Source: Ancylostoma caninum
Lineage: Eukaryota; Nematoda; Chromadorea; Rhabditida; Ancylostomatidae
Direction: 5' to 3'
Assembly (NCBI GenBank): GCA_037903475.1
Contig: JBAJFG010000454.1
Span: 1,302,001-1,366,000, forward strand
Length of the DNA stretch: 64,000 bases
Shown here: positions 25,600 to 36,439 of the stretch, in pieces
Numbering within the stretch: position 1 is the stretch's first letter
Layout: each line of letters starts with the position of its first letter
Position numbers and translations under genes: made by a program
Notes under the pieces: generated by a model
Databases searched by the model: none
Told to the model about the DNA's origin: nothing
Seen by the model: the letters and a program-made list of their open reading frames with translations, nothing else

Positions 25600-26780
25600 A
25601 TGTACGACTCATTGAATGAAGCAAAAGAGTGCTGTTGATTACATCCTCAAGGTTATAGATCTCATGATAACCGTTGATTTTTCATAGATGGCCATGGCGA
25701 TACGCTTTCATAGAACGCCATCTACAACTTGGCCGTCGGGCAACGACATGAGGTGGTATGTGTCGCGTGGGCAGGGATCGCAGCAAACCTCTTTCCCAGA
25801 GGATGAAGAGCTAACTCTGCGTTGAAGCTCAGTATGGCCGACGGAAATCAATCCTCACTGATGAAACGCCAGTGGAAAGAAGCGCGACAGCTCATGGTCA
25901 TCGATATCATCATATAGGATGAGATCTCAATGGCCCCTGAGTGCACGCTTGAGGCAGTCGACAGTGTGCTAGGTAATATCACCCAGAATGATACGCCCTT
26001 TTGGCGGCAAACAATTCATCATTGGAGGCGATTTTCGATAGATATTCCCAATAGTAGAACATGGACAACGAAAAGACTGTGAAAAATGATGTATGAGCTG
26101 CTCTGTTCTGTGACCACTCTTCAAGGTTCGTGCCCTTCAAGCTAAATGAGAGTCCGAGAGGTGGACTGGTACCACTTTCTGCTGGATGTTGGCACATTGC
26201 ACTGTAATAGGCATGCTCACGCAAATGATGGCGAAGGACGTGTACGAGTGCAGGACTGGGTTTAATGCAAAGGAGAAGTAGCAACGGAGGTTTCCGATGA
26301 AACAATGAATCAGGTTAGTCCGGTTGTATTATGAAATCAATTTTAGGGCCAAAAAACGTGAATATTAGAAAATTGAACAGCGGTGCGTTGGACCGTTTGC
26401 GCATTTTTAGACCACAAGACCAAGGCATATGCAGCAGCATTGAAAAGTCGTTGCATCATGAAGGAGGTTTGGGAGAGTTGTATCTGATTAAGCACTTCAA
26501 AACATTATAAGCGGCAGCTGATCTGTTTGGCTGCCGCTTCATATGCAACGGCCGAACAGAACAGCTAGCGGTTGCTCTCAGAACTGACAAATATTAGGAC
26601 AAAGAACTAATATTTCATTTGCTGGAGAGATAATTTCCAGACGTCTTGCGTTTGCGTCCGTCAATGAGGCTCCAGGACAGTCTTTCAGCAAAGTAAGAGT
26701 GTACAACCTTATGTGACGTTTTTCCGTGCTAGAACACCAGCCGGTCTCAAGGTGCATTGCCAGATAAAGTGCACATCTTT
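25600..26780 (+). pseudogene. PIF1-type DNA helicase relic (Helitron-like)
   Basis: Frame-shifted plus-strand text follows a PIF1-family helicase. It reads QKSAVDYILKVID, a Walker A remnant deleted near 25685-25700, YNLAVGQ-like text, then HEVVCVAWAGIAANLFPRG, NSALKLSMADGNQ, and Walker B as DEISMAPECTLEAVDSVL (after a stop at 25915-25917). Then come IIGGDFR followed by a stop, IFPIVEHGQR, and late motifs RRLAFASVNEAPGQSFSKV and FFRARTPAGLKVH near 26640-26755. Eukaryotic Helitrons carry such a helicase fused to a Rep nuclease. No Rep motif or Helitron end was recognised, so Helitron origin is an inference. Multiple stops and shifts make it nonfunctional. Confidence 0.7.
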
Positions 26781-27599
26781 CGTGTCATCAATATGGTTAA
26801 AGAATTTCAGGTGAAAATTATCAAGAAAGCACAAAAAACCGATAATAGGGAACAGAAAGGATAACACAGCGAAAAACATATTGGATGAAATAGAATTATT
26901 TAAGCCTGTAGAACAGAATAAAGATTACTTGCTCAAGTACAGGTAGTCCTTGCACTGTGCTGGAATGAAAAAAAAAACAAGACTTTCCTGTTACAGCGGT
27001 ATTACTACGTCAAAAAAGCAAAATTTCTGGAGATGATGACGTTAGGTGAAGACAGCAAACTTAAGAAAAGGTTTCTCGAACCAAGCAAGGATATTTCATG
27101 CGTACTTTCTCAAGCGCGTTTCATACTCTCTATCTGCTCCTGAATAAGCCCTCCATCGCTGCGAACTTCCTACAGATGTCTATTACGCTAGCTTCGATGC
27201 AGTATCTTTGCATACTAACGTAAACAATGATGAAGTAATTAACGCTGTATTGGAGTTTCTTCGTTAACACTATAGAGAAGCCCACAAATTAAATTGGATG
27301 GAGATGATCGATAAGAGCAATTAGCAACAACACTGGAATGTTCCACCACTTTAGACTTATTTGTACACAATGGTGGAAATTCTCAACTCGTGTGACCCGA
27401 ACGTACATTTTGAGTGGAACTACATAGCGATAGTGGCTTCCTCCCACACCTCAATACGAAGAATCGAATCTGCAAAATCTAAATCTATCAAAAAATTCAC
27501 ATGCTACGAGAAAACTTCGCTCTAAAACATAATGTTACACTCTCGCATCACAACATCCTCATAATAGGAAAGCAGACGTAATCCGGAACCTCACGGAAG
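26781..27599. other. No recognised gene
   Basis: AT-rich DNA after the helicase relic. Nothing recognised. Confidence 0.35.
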
Positions 27600-28133
27600 A
27601 GAGGACTCTGCTATGAAGATCCACCATGGTGGAAGAGGCAAACATTACAGGACAGTGGTCACACGATAGCAGAGCCGAAGTCAAGGCGTTTCGATCTCGC
27701 GGTAGATGTACCATGGCAGTACCCTAGGTAAATGAACAAAGTGCGAGGGAAGTGAATTGAGTCGTGAAGACATCAAGCCTACCAGTAAAGCTGATATTTC
27801 GACCACAAACTGAAGAGCTTGCTGACAACGTCAAGGGCATATCAAGTTAAGTGTTGTTGGAAGAAATGCACCTACTCTACAGAAACGAAAGTCTGCCAAC
27901 TGCGAGGGACTGTCTATTTGGTGACGTGTGAGAGGTGCGGGGAAAATGTATGCAGGAGAAACTTCGAGCCCCCCCCCCCCTAAAAACGTCTGGATGAACC
28001 CGGAGAATATTTTCTAACGACATCGCTCCCCATGCCACACATGCGAAGATCCGCCAGCGATCGAAATTACCGCGCCACACCGATCAGAAGAGGTCCCGCT
28101 GGAAAGGAAACTAGTACAACCCTGCCGATCAGG
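27600..28133 (+). pseudogene. Second-type GIY-YIG retroelement fragment
   Basis: Around 27890-27960 the shifted frames give VYLVTCERCGEN then YAGET, the start of a GIY-YIG domain preceded by a cysteine pair. Text to 28130 could be its continuation. Wording differs from the other PLE copies here, so it may be another PLE lineage. A run of ten Cs lies at about 27970-27980. Confidence 0.4.
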
Positions 28134-29222
28134 AGTGTTTGTACTTTTTCGCGACGCGATGGCCACAACACGCGCGACGCGACGGGTAGCGAAGCCATCG
28201 CGTGGCTTTGTCGCGCCATTTTGAACGTCGCAAATTTTCGTATACGGGCGAAATTACATGCACACATTGATTTGGAGGGAATTATTGATCTCCGTGGACT
28301 GTTTTAAACCTAATGGCACCGTTTGTAGTTTAAAGTGTTCAAAGAATGCCCCCAGCGATTTCCAGTGATGACCTCTGCGAGAGCTGCAATTTTAGGCCGT
28401 TTTCTTCGCCATGGATGCTTTTATCGAAGATCTGGAAGAATGCATTGCGGAATTTTTCTCATTTATGTGCTTCTTCAGAGATTTTTCCGCATTTGAGTTA
28501 TTAGAAGGGTTTCTTTCTATGGATATAATGTTGTAGTCACTGCTTGGGTACGTTTTAGTGATACTGCCAGGGATTTCTTTGGACGTATACTTTTTTTTCA
28601 ATCCATTACCGGTCAGGAGTGTAATACTGATGGTTTCTTTTCACCTAAGTCATGTTAGGGCCCGCGCTCCCATTTTTTCCACTCTTTCACTGGTTGGAGG
28701 TTTATCCTGTGATCTCTTGGGCGGGGAGGAGAGGGAGGGGGTTCCTTTTATTGATTTCATCATAAGATCCCACGGAACGGTGAAAAATTGTACAAAGTAT
28801 CGATGTTGGAGCGCGAGAATACACTACATTCACCGGTGAATCGGTATTCGGCTTTCAAAAGAAAATCTCAAAATCAATACATAAATGAAACGTGTATACC
28901 TGCATTGCGTTTTTCCATAGCTTGGCCGGCTAGTTGTAAGTAGTGACCGCTCACAAACAGCAAACAACATCAAAAACGTAGAAGGCCCAAGAAACGACTA
29001 CTTAAAACACATAAGACGCGTCCAGGTTCGTTCGCATTCACATCTTCAACTCAATCCGTCTGATTCCGTAAACTTTGGGCCAAAACCGCCGGAAAAACTA
29101 TGGAACAGTGGCCAACTCCAGTCTGCGACAGCGGCGAAATCATCGCGTCGCATCTGCTATGTAGCAGGCGCGACGCGAATTTGGCCCATCGCATCGTTTT
29201 TGAAGGAAAAAGTACAAACAAG
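28134..29222. mobile_element. Candidate inverted-repeat element with CGCGAC-rich flanks
   Basis: TGTTTGTACTTTTTC near 28136 is matched in reverse complement by GAAAAAGTACAAACA near 29206-29220. Each side is rich in GCGACGCGATG-like words, recalling the subterminal repeats of the element at 19671-20959. More CGCGAC words continue beyond 29222 to about 29360, so the true right boundary is uncertain. No transposase is seen. Confidence 0.4.
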
Positions 29223-31446
29223 GAGCGACGTCGGTCCGCGACGTCGCGAGGGCAAACGCCAACTACGACATCGCAACCACTTATTGCGCATGCATCCACT
29301 CGGGACTCATCGCATTTGAACAGTTTGCTTGGAGGCGATGGTCGCGTCGCGCCGAAGTATAAACACTCCTATAAAGCGATTATCACCCGAGATATACAAC
29401 AAGGACAAGCGCATGGATGCGCTGAGGCATTTCTCATAAGGGTGTTGGTTATGACATTGTTGCATATAATGTCGGTCTTGCGGTAGTTTTCATTCGCTTA
29501 AGATGGTCACTGTAGTTCTTCGTATAAATGGATTGCTTATTGGTTAGTTTACTCAACCACTAATGGTGTTAATTGATGCAAAACTGGATGCAGCATGATG
29601 ACTTATTGTGGGTCCAAAAATGTTATCACACCAAAAGCTAACCAATAAATTTGTGACACAGAAAAAGGAATGGCGAAAATTGAGGCACCTCGAAAAATGT
29701 TCATGCGTTTAGTTTAATACAGAATGGGCTGTGCGCGAGAAAACATGCCAGAGTACAGTGTGAAGACCTTATTAATGAAGGGTTTATTCCAATCTTATTT
29801 GATGTGGTGCTTTCATTCCGAATAGTAGGTTTCGACAAATCCCCATCAATGATCTTCGGGCTAAAAACAGTAGGATATTTGAAAACCAGCTTGAAGAAGA
29901 TGATGAAATTCAACTGCTTGGCTATGAATTTTCTCGATGAATACATACTGACTCCAAACTGTGCCTTTAGGAATTCAATACTATAAGTATGAAAATGGTA
30001 TCAAAATTTCCTATTGAGAATTCAGCAATCAACGATTATAAGCACCATACATATATGTATGCCAGCGCCGGACGCATGAGTGGCAAGCAAGGAGGAGAGG
30101 GGCGCGGGAAAAAAGTGGCAACTCCGCTACTTTGGGCCCAGATGGAAGAAAGAATAAAAATACTAAGAATATTGACCCTAACATTAAACGATTAACTTCA
30201 ATGATCGATTATGATAAACATTCAGGAATAATCCCACTTATAATAACGCGCTTAGTCTGTTTGTGTGTCTGTGAGTGTACGTGTGTGTCAGATCGTTACG
30301 AAATTCTACGATTGGTCAGTGATCGAGGTTCTGTGGTGATTGCAAAATCATATAAAAGGCTACGATTGGGTGTGATATGGTTTAGTGGGGTAGAGAGGAG
30401 ATCGAGCGGAAGGTTGGATGATGTGCAATATTTCCATAATGTGATAATGGTGCGCAGGGGGGCCAGAAGTAGGGGGACCGGTCCACCCTGATAAGAGTCC
30501 CAGTAGTAGTAATATTCAACAATGGCACCCGACAGTAGATGGATAATGTGCATATTTGCCCTTTGTTCAGCCTCGCAACCACTCCTGTGTTCACCCTTCT
30601 CATTTGTGCTTAACCATTCCTCACCAATCTTCTTTATATACTCAATGTAACCCTCATCACTTTACCAAAATAACGTGTGAGGAATGATTATCATTCTTTT
30701 TCATCACTCCACGGTAAATCGTTGGCAGCTGGCTGGCTATGTCAAGCGAGAACTTATTGTGCACCAAGACGGGACGCTACCACCCTGGACTAGAGTGAAG
30801 GCAGCAGGAGAAAGCAATGTAATGCTACATTCTGAGTTGGTTTTCCATTGGAAAACTCGATTGGACAGTGAATTATGTTATTGTGTATGAGATGACTCAA
30901 TGCGAGCGAAGAGAGCATTAGAAGATTGGGTCCTGTCGGAAAAGGGGCGTGGCATATGATGCTCCTAGGATATGCAGGTGATGCGGTGCTTCTCTTGACA
31001 GCCACTCACACTCCTGAAAAAGGGTGGTGACTACTGAGCATCGTTTATTGTTTATTGTTTACACTCTTTTATCACACCAGCATAATGAATATCTAGCCTT
31101 CCGTGCGAAGAGTTCGGCTGATTTCTGATGACTATTGAGCATATGGACCACTATTTGTTAACAATAGCGATAAACAAAAGCTAAGCAATACTTTGAATGA
31201 GATTTTTGTTTAGGTTTGAAAAATGGAGATTTTGAGATCAAACTTTGGGTTGAGGTATGTATTCCCGGGAGATTTTGCGGGATTTCTCTTTTTTTTTTGA
31301 TGTAGAAGGTGAATTGTAGTGCCAACCACAAAATTCACGTCCACTTCATCACATGATGTAATTTTTGAACAGTTACGATAAAACCACTTCTACATACACT
31401 ATCCATGATTTCGAACCCGTAATTTTAACAGCTTGGAAGCATCAAA
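29223..31446. other. No recognised gene
   Basis: A G-rich patch at 30060-30130 shares the phrase AAAGTGGCAACT and a GGAGGGG-type run with the reverse strand near 38215-38270, suggesting another MITE family. A GT-rich simple stretch lies at 30255-30290. No gene is recognised. Confidence 0.35.
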
Positions 31447-31450
31447 GACG

Positions 31451-31748
31451 TGTTGTGTATAAGTGTGATAAATATAATAAATGTTTACGCTTGAAGTTGC
31501 GTTGATAATGATGGCAATGACTATAAATGAGAGTGAATGGGTGGGTATGGTGCATTTGGCGACTAAGAGAGTTCGGTATCGAACTCTAAGTGGCAGCACA
31601 AGGTGAGCCAGCGGGAGGCCTAGACCCTCATCCTGCACAGGCTTGTCGAGTCCCTTGTGTTCGTAATAAAGCTATTGGTCTAACTCGTTGTCAACACAGC
31701 TAAGTAGATAGAAACCGTGTACTACTAGACAAACACCTGTGCACGACA
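31451..31748 (+). repeat. 5' LTR of retrotransposon
   Basis: A 298-bp direct repeat that starts TGTTGTGTAT, ends GTGCACGACA, and differs from the 3' copy at only three positions by eye. An AATAAA lies at about 31666. A 4-bp GACG duplication flanks the element (31447-31450 and 33770-33773). Confidence 0.95.
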
Positions 31749-31763
31749 TGGGGGCCGAGCCGG
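31749..31763 (+). promoter_or_regulatory. Primer binding site
   Basis: TGGGGGCCGAGCCGG follows the 5' LTR directly and starts with TGG, as expected for pairing to a tRNA 3' CCA end. The primer tRNA was not identified. Confidence 0.7.
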
Positions 31764-31768
31764 TGAAT

Positions 31769-31815
31769 TCTCGAGCTAACTTTAAATCGCTTTGCGGTTT
31801 AAAGTTAGCTCGAGA
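31769..31815. repeat. 18-bp-arm perfect hairpin at deletion junction
   Basis: TCTCGAGCTAACTTTAAA (31769-31786) and its exact complement (31798-31815) surround an 11-nt loop. It lies between the leader and the integrase remnant, where the missing kilobases should be. Confidence 0.9.
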
Positions 31816-31993
31816 GTTCGTCGTAGAAAATAATGAAAAATACCGTAGTGAAATGAAAGCGTACTACGATCGAGTAAAAAGAACCCAAAGATGCGCAATA
31901 TTTCGAGTAGGAGACAGAGTATACGCAAAGGCCCCTACAGAAAAAAAGAAATCTTCTCATCCTAAACTGACAGTGGACTGGTCAGGTCCTTAG
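31798..31993 (+). pseudogene. Integrase C-terminal remnant
   Basis: The frame reads LAREFVVENNEKYRSEMKAY, then FRVGDRVYAKAPTEKKKSSH and KLTVDWSGP, then a TAG stop at 31991-31993 where the family usually has Tyr. Downstream RILETTDNSAT is in the same frame. This is the DNA-binding end of a retroelement integrase. The catalytic core is absent. Confidence 0.8.
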
Positions 31994-33436
31994 CGTATTC
32001 TAGAAACAACAGATAATTCGGCAACCATAACAATGATCGGTGCAAACGAGGAGCCGCTCGAAATACAGTTCGATCATTTGGTTAAAGTCCCAAGAGAAAT
32101 AAACGATGAGTCCGTAAAAACCAAAACTAAGCGCAAACAAAAACCACGTGGCAAGGCTTTCAACAAAGCATTGTGCAAAATGATCATAAAACCAGATTCT
32201 TGTTTCAGAAACAAACGAGCAATGGCAGACGACGTCAATTCTATCGAGTGGAGATGTCCAGGGGAGACGAAGCATGGAGAAAACTCAATCATCTGTTCTG
32301 TAGCCGTACCGATCCAGTCAGTTGTGGCCGAAACCCCGCTAGGAGCGCTCACATTTGAAACACCATACGAGCTCGGTCGCCTGATTTCTATAATGCGGAT
32401 GAGCCATGTACCGGAATCATGGAGAGTGGCCAAAATGCTTGATAACAACTTCGATCACCTCTCCGTTGTTGGACTCGGTATCGCGATGGCATTCTACAAC
32501 AAAAAATGTATCCATGTATCACTGGCCTCAGTGAAGTACAACTCTGAACCGGTACCAATCCATCCGCCACGTTCCGATGAAGACTCTTACAACATGGCCT
32601 TGCTATATGAACGTGCCGTTGAATTTGCCGGCATGAACCCGTGGAATGAGAATATGCTGAGGAGTATCCCTCAAGCAAAAGCGCTGATACTTCTTCCCAG
32701 TGGATTCGAAAATGCTACTGAGTGCATCCGTACAGGTTCTGCTGTGGTCAAAGTGTACCACTGGCCTGAGGACATTGAGGAAGAATGGCTAACAGGCGAA
32801 GTATCTGCTGTTTTCCTGTTCAGCCCAACTGAATACGCTGCACCACAGCGATGGAGCACGGCATGGCTTCATATGTTAAGAGCAGTCAGCTTCGGAGCCG
32901 AATTGATTGCCTTACCAGGTCCTCAAGGAGACCATGAATGGCGTCACGCTATGGACAGCCTGCGAGAGCTGTTTGAAGAAACCGTACGCCGAAGACCCCA
33001 CCTCAGGCAGAAACTGAAATGCCACCTGCCAACAAAGTTGGGCCAGCTGACGAAAAGCGACTCGTATGCGACAGTCATGGATGCGAAAAGTGAAGGCATG
33101 CAGCACTATACACTTTCAGTAGCGAAAAGATTCTGGGAGACCACGAGAGCGCGCTTCGCTAGCCAGTATCAGTTGCCGCCTTTCCGCCGCAGAGACAGTC
33201 TGCGGAGAAACAACAAGAACTACTACGACAGGAATTTCCACGGGAAGCGAATGACAGCAAAGGCACATTTCTACGAATACCCTATGAGATTCAGAAGAGG
33301 ATCGCATGGCGATATCGACAGAGACCGAGGCAATACATACCACCATCACTCAACTTCCTATCATAGAGGAAACTGCCATAATAATCAAGAACGGAACAGC
33401 ACATACAGTTCGCTCAGTTATTCCCGACCTTATTAA
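31994..33436 (+). CDS. Retrotransposon 3' ORF, unknown function (467 codons from first Met)
   Basis: The frame is open from the stop at 31991 to 33436, with the first Met at 32033. The first 50 residues finish the integrase tail. The remainder matches nothing I know. Residues about 200-330 alternate predicted strands and helices (ALILLPSGFENATECI, SAVVKVYHWPEDIEEEWL, SAVFLFSPTEY, AELIALPGPQGDHEWRHAMD), suggesting an alpha/beta fold. The last 80 residues are rich in Arg, His, Tyr and Asn and look disordered and RNA-binding. No signal peptide or membrane span argues against an envelope protein. It stops 35 bp before the 3' LTR. It may be a Pol C-terminal extension in the intact parent element. 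Confidence 0.75.
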   Translation, partial: RILETTDNSATITMIGANEEPLEIQFDHLVKVPREINDESVKTKTKRKQKPRGKAFNKALCKMIIKPDSCFRNKRAMADDVNSIEWRCPGETKHGENSIICSVAVPIQSVVAETPLGALTFETPYELGRLISIMRMSHVPESWRVAKMLDNNFDHLSVVGLGIAMAFYNKKCIHVSLASVKYNSEPVPIHPPRSDEDSYNMALLYERAVEFAGMNPWNENMLRSIPQAKALILLPSGFENATECIRTGSAVVKVYHWPEDIEEEWLTGEVSAVFLFSPTEYAAPQRWSTAWLHMLRAVSFGAELIALPGPQGDHEWRHAMDSLRELFEETVRRRPHLRQKLKCHLPTKLGQLTKSDSYATVMDAKSEGMQHYTLSVAKRFWETTRARFASQYQLPPFRRRDSLRRNNKNYYDRNFHGKRMTAKAHFYEYPMRFRRGSHGDIDRDRGNTYHHHSTSYHRGNCHNNQERNSTYSSLSYSRPY

Positions 33437-33458
33437 GCAGAGTGGAGCTGCTTAAGGT

Positions 33459-33471
33459 GCGAGGGGGGACA
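33459..33471 (+). promoter_or_regulatory. Polypurine tract
   Basis: GCGAGGGGGGACA lies directly upstream of the 3' LTR, the expected primer for plus-strand synthesis. Confidence 0.8.
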
Positions 33472-33769
33472 TGTTGTGTATAAGTGTGATAAATATAATA
33501 AATGTTTACGCTTGAAGTTGCGTTGATAATGATGGCAGTGACTATAAATGAGAGTGAATGGGTGGGTATGGTGCATTTGGCGACTAAGAGAGTTCGGTAT
33601 CGAACTCTAAGTGGCAGCACAAGGTGAGCCAGCGGGAGGCCTAGACCCTCATCCTGCACAGGCTTGTCGAGTCCCTTGTGTTCGTAATAAAGCTATTGGC
33701 CTAACTCGTTGTCAACACAGCTAAGTAGGTAGAAACCGTGTACTACTAGACAAACACCTGTGCACGACA
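33472..33769 (+). repeat. 3' LTR of retrotransposon
   Basis: Second 298-bp copy, followed at 33770-33773 by the GACG target duplication. Confidence 0.95.
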
Positions 33770-35845
33770 GACGTCTTACATTCGTTTAATAAAACTTTCG
33801 ATGTTATTCATCTTTATTGGTTACAGAATTGCTGCAGACGTTCAGTAGTCACTCCCTTCCTTGTAAGTGCGCATGGCTGTTAGTAGAAGCTGCGTAGCTC
33901 CTGCCTATCCATAGGGCATTGTTGGCCACTCCCATTTTTCGACGGGATCCAAAGGCCCTCCCTCCAGCCGGACGGCCAGACTGGTAATAAAAATAAACAA
34001 TCAAAAATAAAGTAAAGCGGAATTTTCCGTCCAAGAAATTAATTTCGAAAACCCATTTTCGGGTGGGGAGGGGGAACCTTCCCGCTACGTCCGCCACTGT
34101 GTATATGTACTAATGCATTCTCTATTTCTTCCTTGTCACTTTATTGTCGACTTTTTCTCATAAGATAGATGTGTCCATTCTGCCTTGTTTTCCTTTCCAG
34201 CAGTTTTGCTGAATAGAAGTTCTCTTGCATAGCGTCAGTTCGAAGCTCAACCCATTAGCAATCCATGGTAAAGTGAGTCTTTCACATAAGCGCTTCAGAA
34301 TGTCGAATATTTCAAGCTAATTACATACGACGTGTGCGCATCTTCAAAAAGTGACTCCCACTGACCTTACCCCGAACATCAAGGAAAAAGTATGCAAGGG
34401 AAACTGAAGGAGACGTTTTGCCTGGTCGAGTACGCGTAGAAGGTGAACCCATTCGCTGGGGGTTTTTAGTCTATCCTTACCAATCGGAAGTGATTGCTCG
34501 GAGGTATGTAATCAATTCTGAGTCATTTTGGACAGTAGCACATGATGTCACACCTAGTTTGTTTGCTACAGTCGCGTTATCTGTACCTGGAAACCCGCTT
34601 TCCACTGCTTTTCGAGGCAAAAGAAAAAACAAGCATGTTAGAGGGTGTTTTATGCTTTCCTGCATGTGCCATTATGGTTAAATGCTGCAGTTTTCTGTGT
34701 TCTTCGGTCAGCCGTATTTTTGCCAGTTTCTCGCCTTTCGTTCACGCTCCCGAGCATATCGATGTTGATGAACTGCTGCTTTTTCCCATGGAGCACTCCG
34801 ATGAACTAAAAAATAAGTTATCAATAAGGCTACCTCGCGATTTCGGATAGCTTCTCACCACAAATCATTGACTTCCGACATAATCTTTATTTCAATACAT
34901 TCACAGTACAGAACCCGCTTAATTCACGATGTTGTTGCAATCACAGACATACATAAGAGCAACTTTCAGAAGTAAGACTGTCCTCCAAAATGTACAAAGA
35001 GTTCATTTTACCAGATGAAAGAGACATCTCCACCTGCTACTGCTCAACTTATCAAAGCTCCGTCCTAAATTGGTAGAAGAACTCACCGACCTAATTTATG
35101 TGAAGGACATGCTCAAGTGAATAACGGTGATAAAGGCATGATTTAGCCACAGAACTCACTCAGAGCTCACAACATACAATTCAGAGCGAAGCTACAAGTA
35201 TTATTCAAGACAATTAAGGCAAATAAGAGACAGGCTAAGCCACCAATGTACAGTAAATTTTAGTTGAAAAGCATAAAACGGAATTTCAAGTGTAACACGG
35301 ATAAACGAGCACTACAGTTCTATTATATTACAGATAACGTCAGTTACGATTCTGACTACTCGTCAGTGGCTGCAACCGCCGCTCGTCATTGCTGATGGAT
35401 CGGTCGACCGTCCAGTTGCACATTGCACTGTAATAGGCAGTCTGCAAGAAAGGGCAGTAGATTTAGTCGCTTCAATAATTCTCCTCTATAAATTGATTTT
35501 ATTACTCTAAAAAGGATATGTGCCTAATTTGGGCATCACTGGCTCAGATACAGCCCCATAAAAAAAAGGATTATGACTACCCAACCAACTTGCAGAATCA
35601 TTTGATGCAGTCATCGAAGGTGCTGCCAACTCTCCGAGGAAGCTAAGAGAGATATTTGAAGTCAAAAAGTGGTTTCTCAAAGCGCATGTATTCTGCACAG
35701 CCACGGTAACGTTTCAGGTTATTATCTTATTCGATCCCAGTTTTATGATTTGTTATATTCGGCGAACGACTTTGTTGTCACCTTGTCATGCTTTTTATTA
35801 CAAACCGATTGTGTGAGCTGTGAATGTTCAAAATATCTTGCAGTA
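33770..35845. other. No recognised gene; hAT-type end at 34086-34099
   Basis: On the reverse strand CAGTGGCGGACGTA starts at 34099, with a G-rich stretch behind it, matching the ends at 10929 and 17361. The 22-bp word at 35418-35439 also occurs exactly at 26192-26213. Nothing else is recognised. Confidence 0.4.
35832..35845. repeat. PLE target-site duplication, copy 1
   Basis: AATATCTTGCAGTA, repeated exactly at 37772-37785. Confidence 0.85.
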
Positions 35846-35947
35846 CTTCGAATGTTTCCCTGTCTTGAAACCTCGGCATGTCAACTATTATATTTTTTTT
35901 TGTGATTCTTGTGCCTTAGAGGTTTCGTAGGTGGAACTTTTCATTAG

Positions 35948-35988
35948 CGGCCTGACGTTTCGGCTCTATCGCCGTCCTCAGAGGCCTG
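35948..35988 (-). ncRNA. Hammerhead-ribozyme-like motif, PLE left arm
   Basis: Same sequence as the motif at 37682-37720, on the opposite strand. Confidence 0.6.
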
Positions 35989-36439
35989 CAAAGAGGTTTG
36001 GCTTGGAAAATCTGGCGTCTAACCCGCCAAGCATCTCTCATCCTGTGCTAGAATCTCGATATCATTCCAAGCACAGAATGCAGAAACCACGCAGTACCGA
36101 AAACGTAGTTCATCCGCTGTTCCACCGGTAGTGCAGATGTTGCCGCACTTCACTGCCGAACTTTAAGAGTGAGTATTGCCATGTATAGACACGAATGATG
36201 ATAAGCAGTACGCGAGATCTATACAGGCAGAATCAGGCAGTTCATAGCTCACAAAGTGGCACGAATGGCATAAGTCATTTGTTATCGAGAGACACTCATT
36301 TTTGTTGTTCTTTGGAGGATTTCGCACTGAAATCCAAAATGCCTCCAATGTCTTCCTGGCTGATATATCCGTTTCGTGAGCCAGAATTGTGCACTTTACA
36401 TCAAAGTCGTTTTCGCGATGTGATTCGTTCCTTGCCTCC

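Larger units (their letters stand above)
31451..33769 (+). mobile_element. LTR retrotransposon deletion derivative, recent insertion
   Basis: A 2.3-kb element with two 298-bp LTRs, a primer site, a polypurine tract and a 4-bp target duplication. The interior (31749-33471) lacks gag, protease, reverse transcriptase, RNase H and the integrase core. It keeps only the integrase C-terminal region and a long 3' ORF. With LTRs about 99% identical and the duplication intact, the shortened form itself was probably mobilised in trans by an autonomous relative. The integrase wording (GDRVY.K, HPKL, W.GP.RIL) points to the Ty3/gypsy group. No envelope-like ORF is seen. Confidence 0.9.

Noticed and set aside
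31739..31760. Translation start of the LTR element's pol at the LTR edge
   Set aside because: The Met is in the LTR and primer site; the frame is a deletion artefact leading into the integrase tail.
31994..33436. Envelope protein of an endogenous retrovirus
   Set aside because: No signal peptide, cysteine-rich ectodomain or membrane helix is visible.
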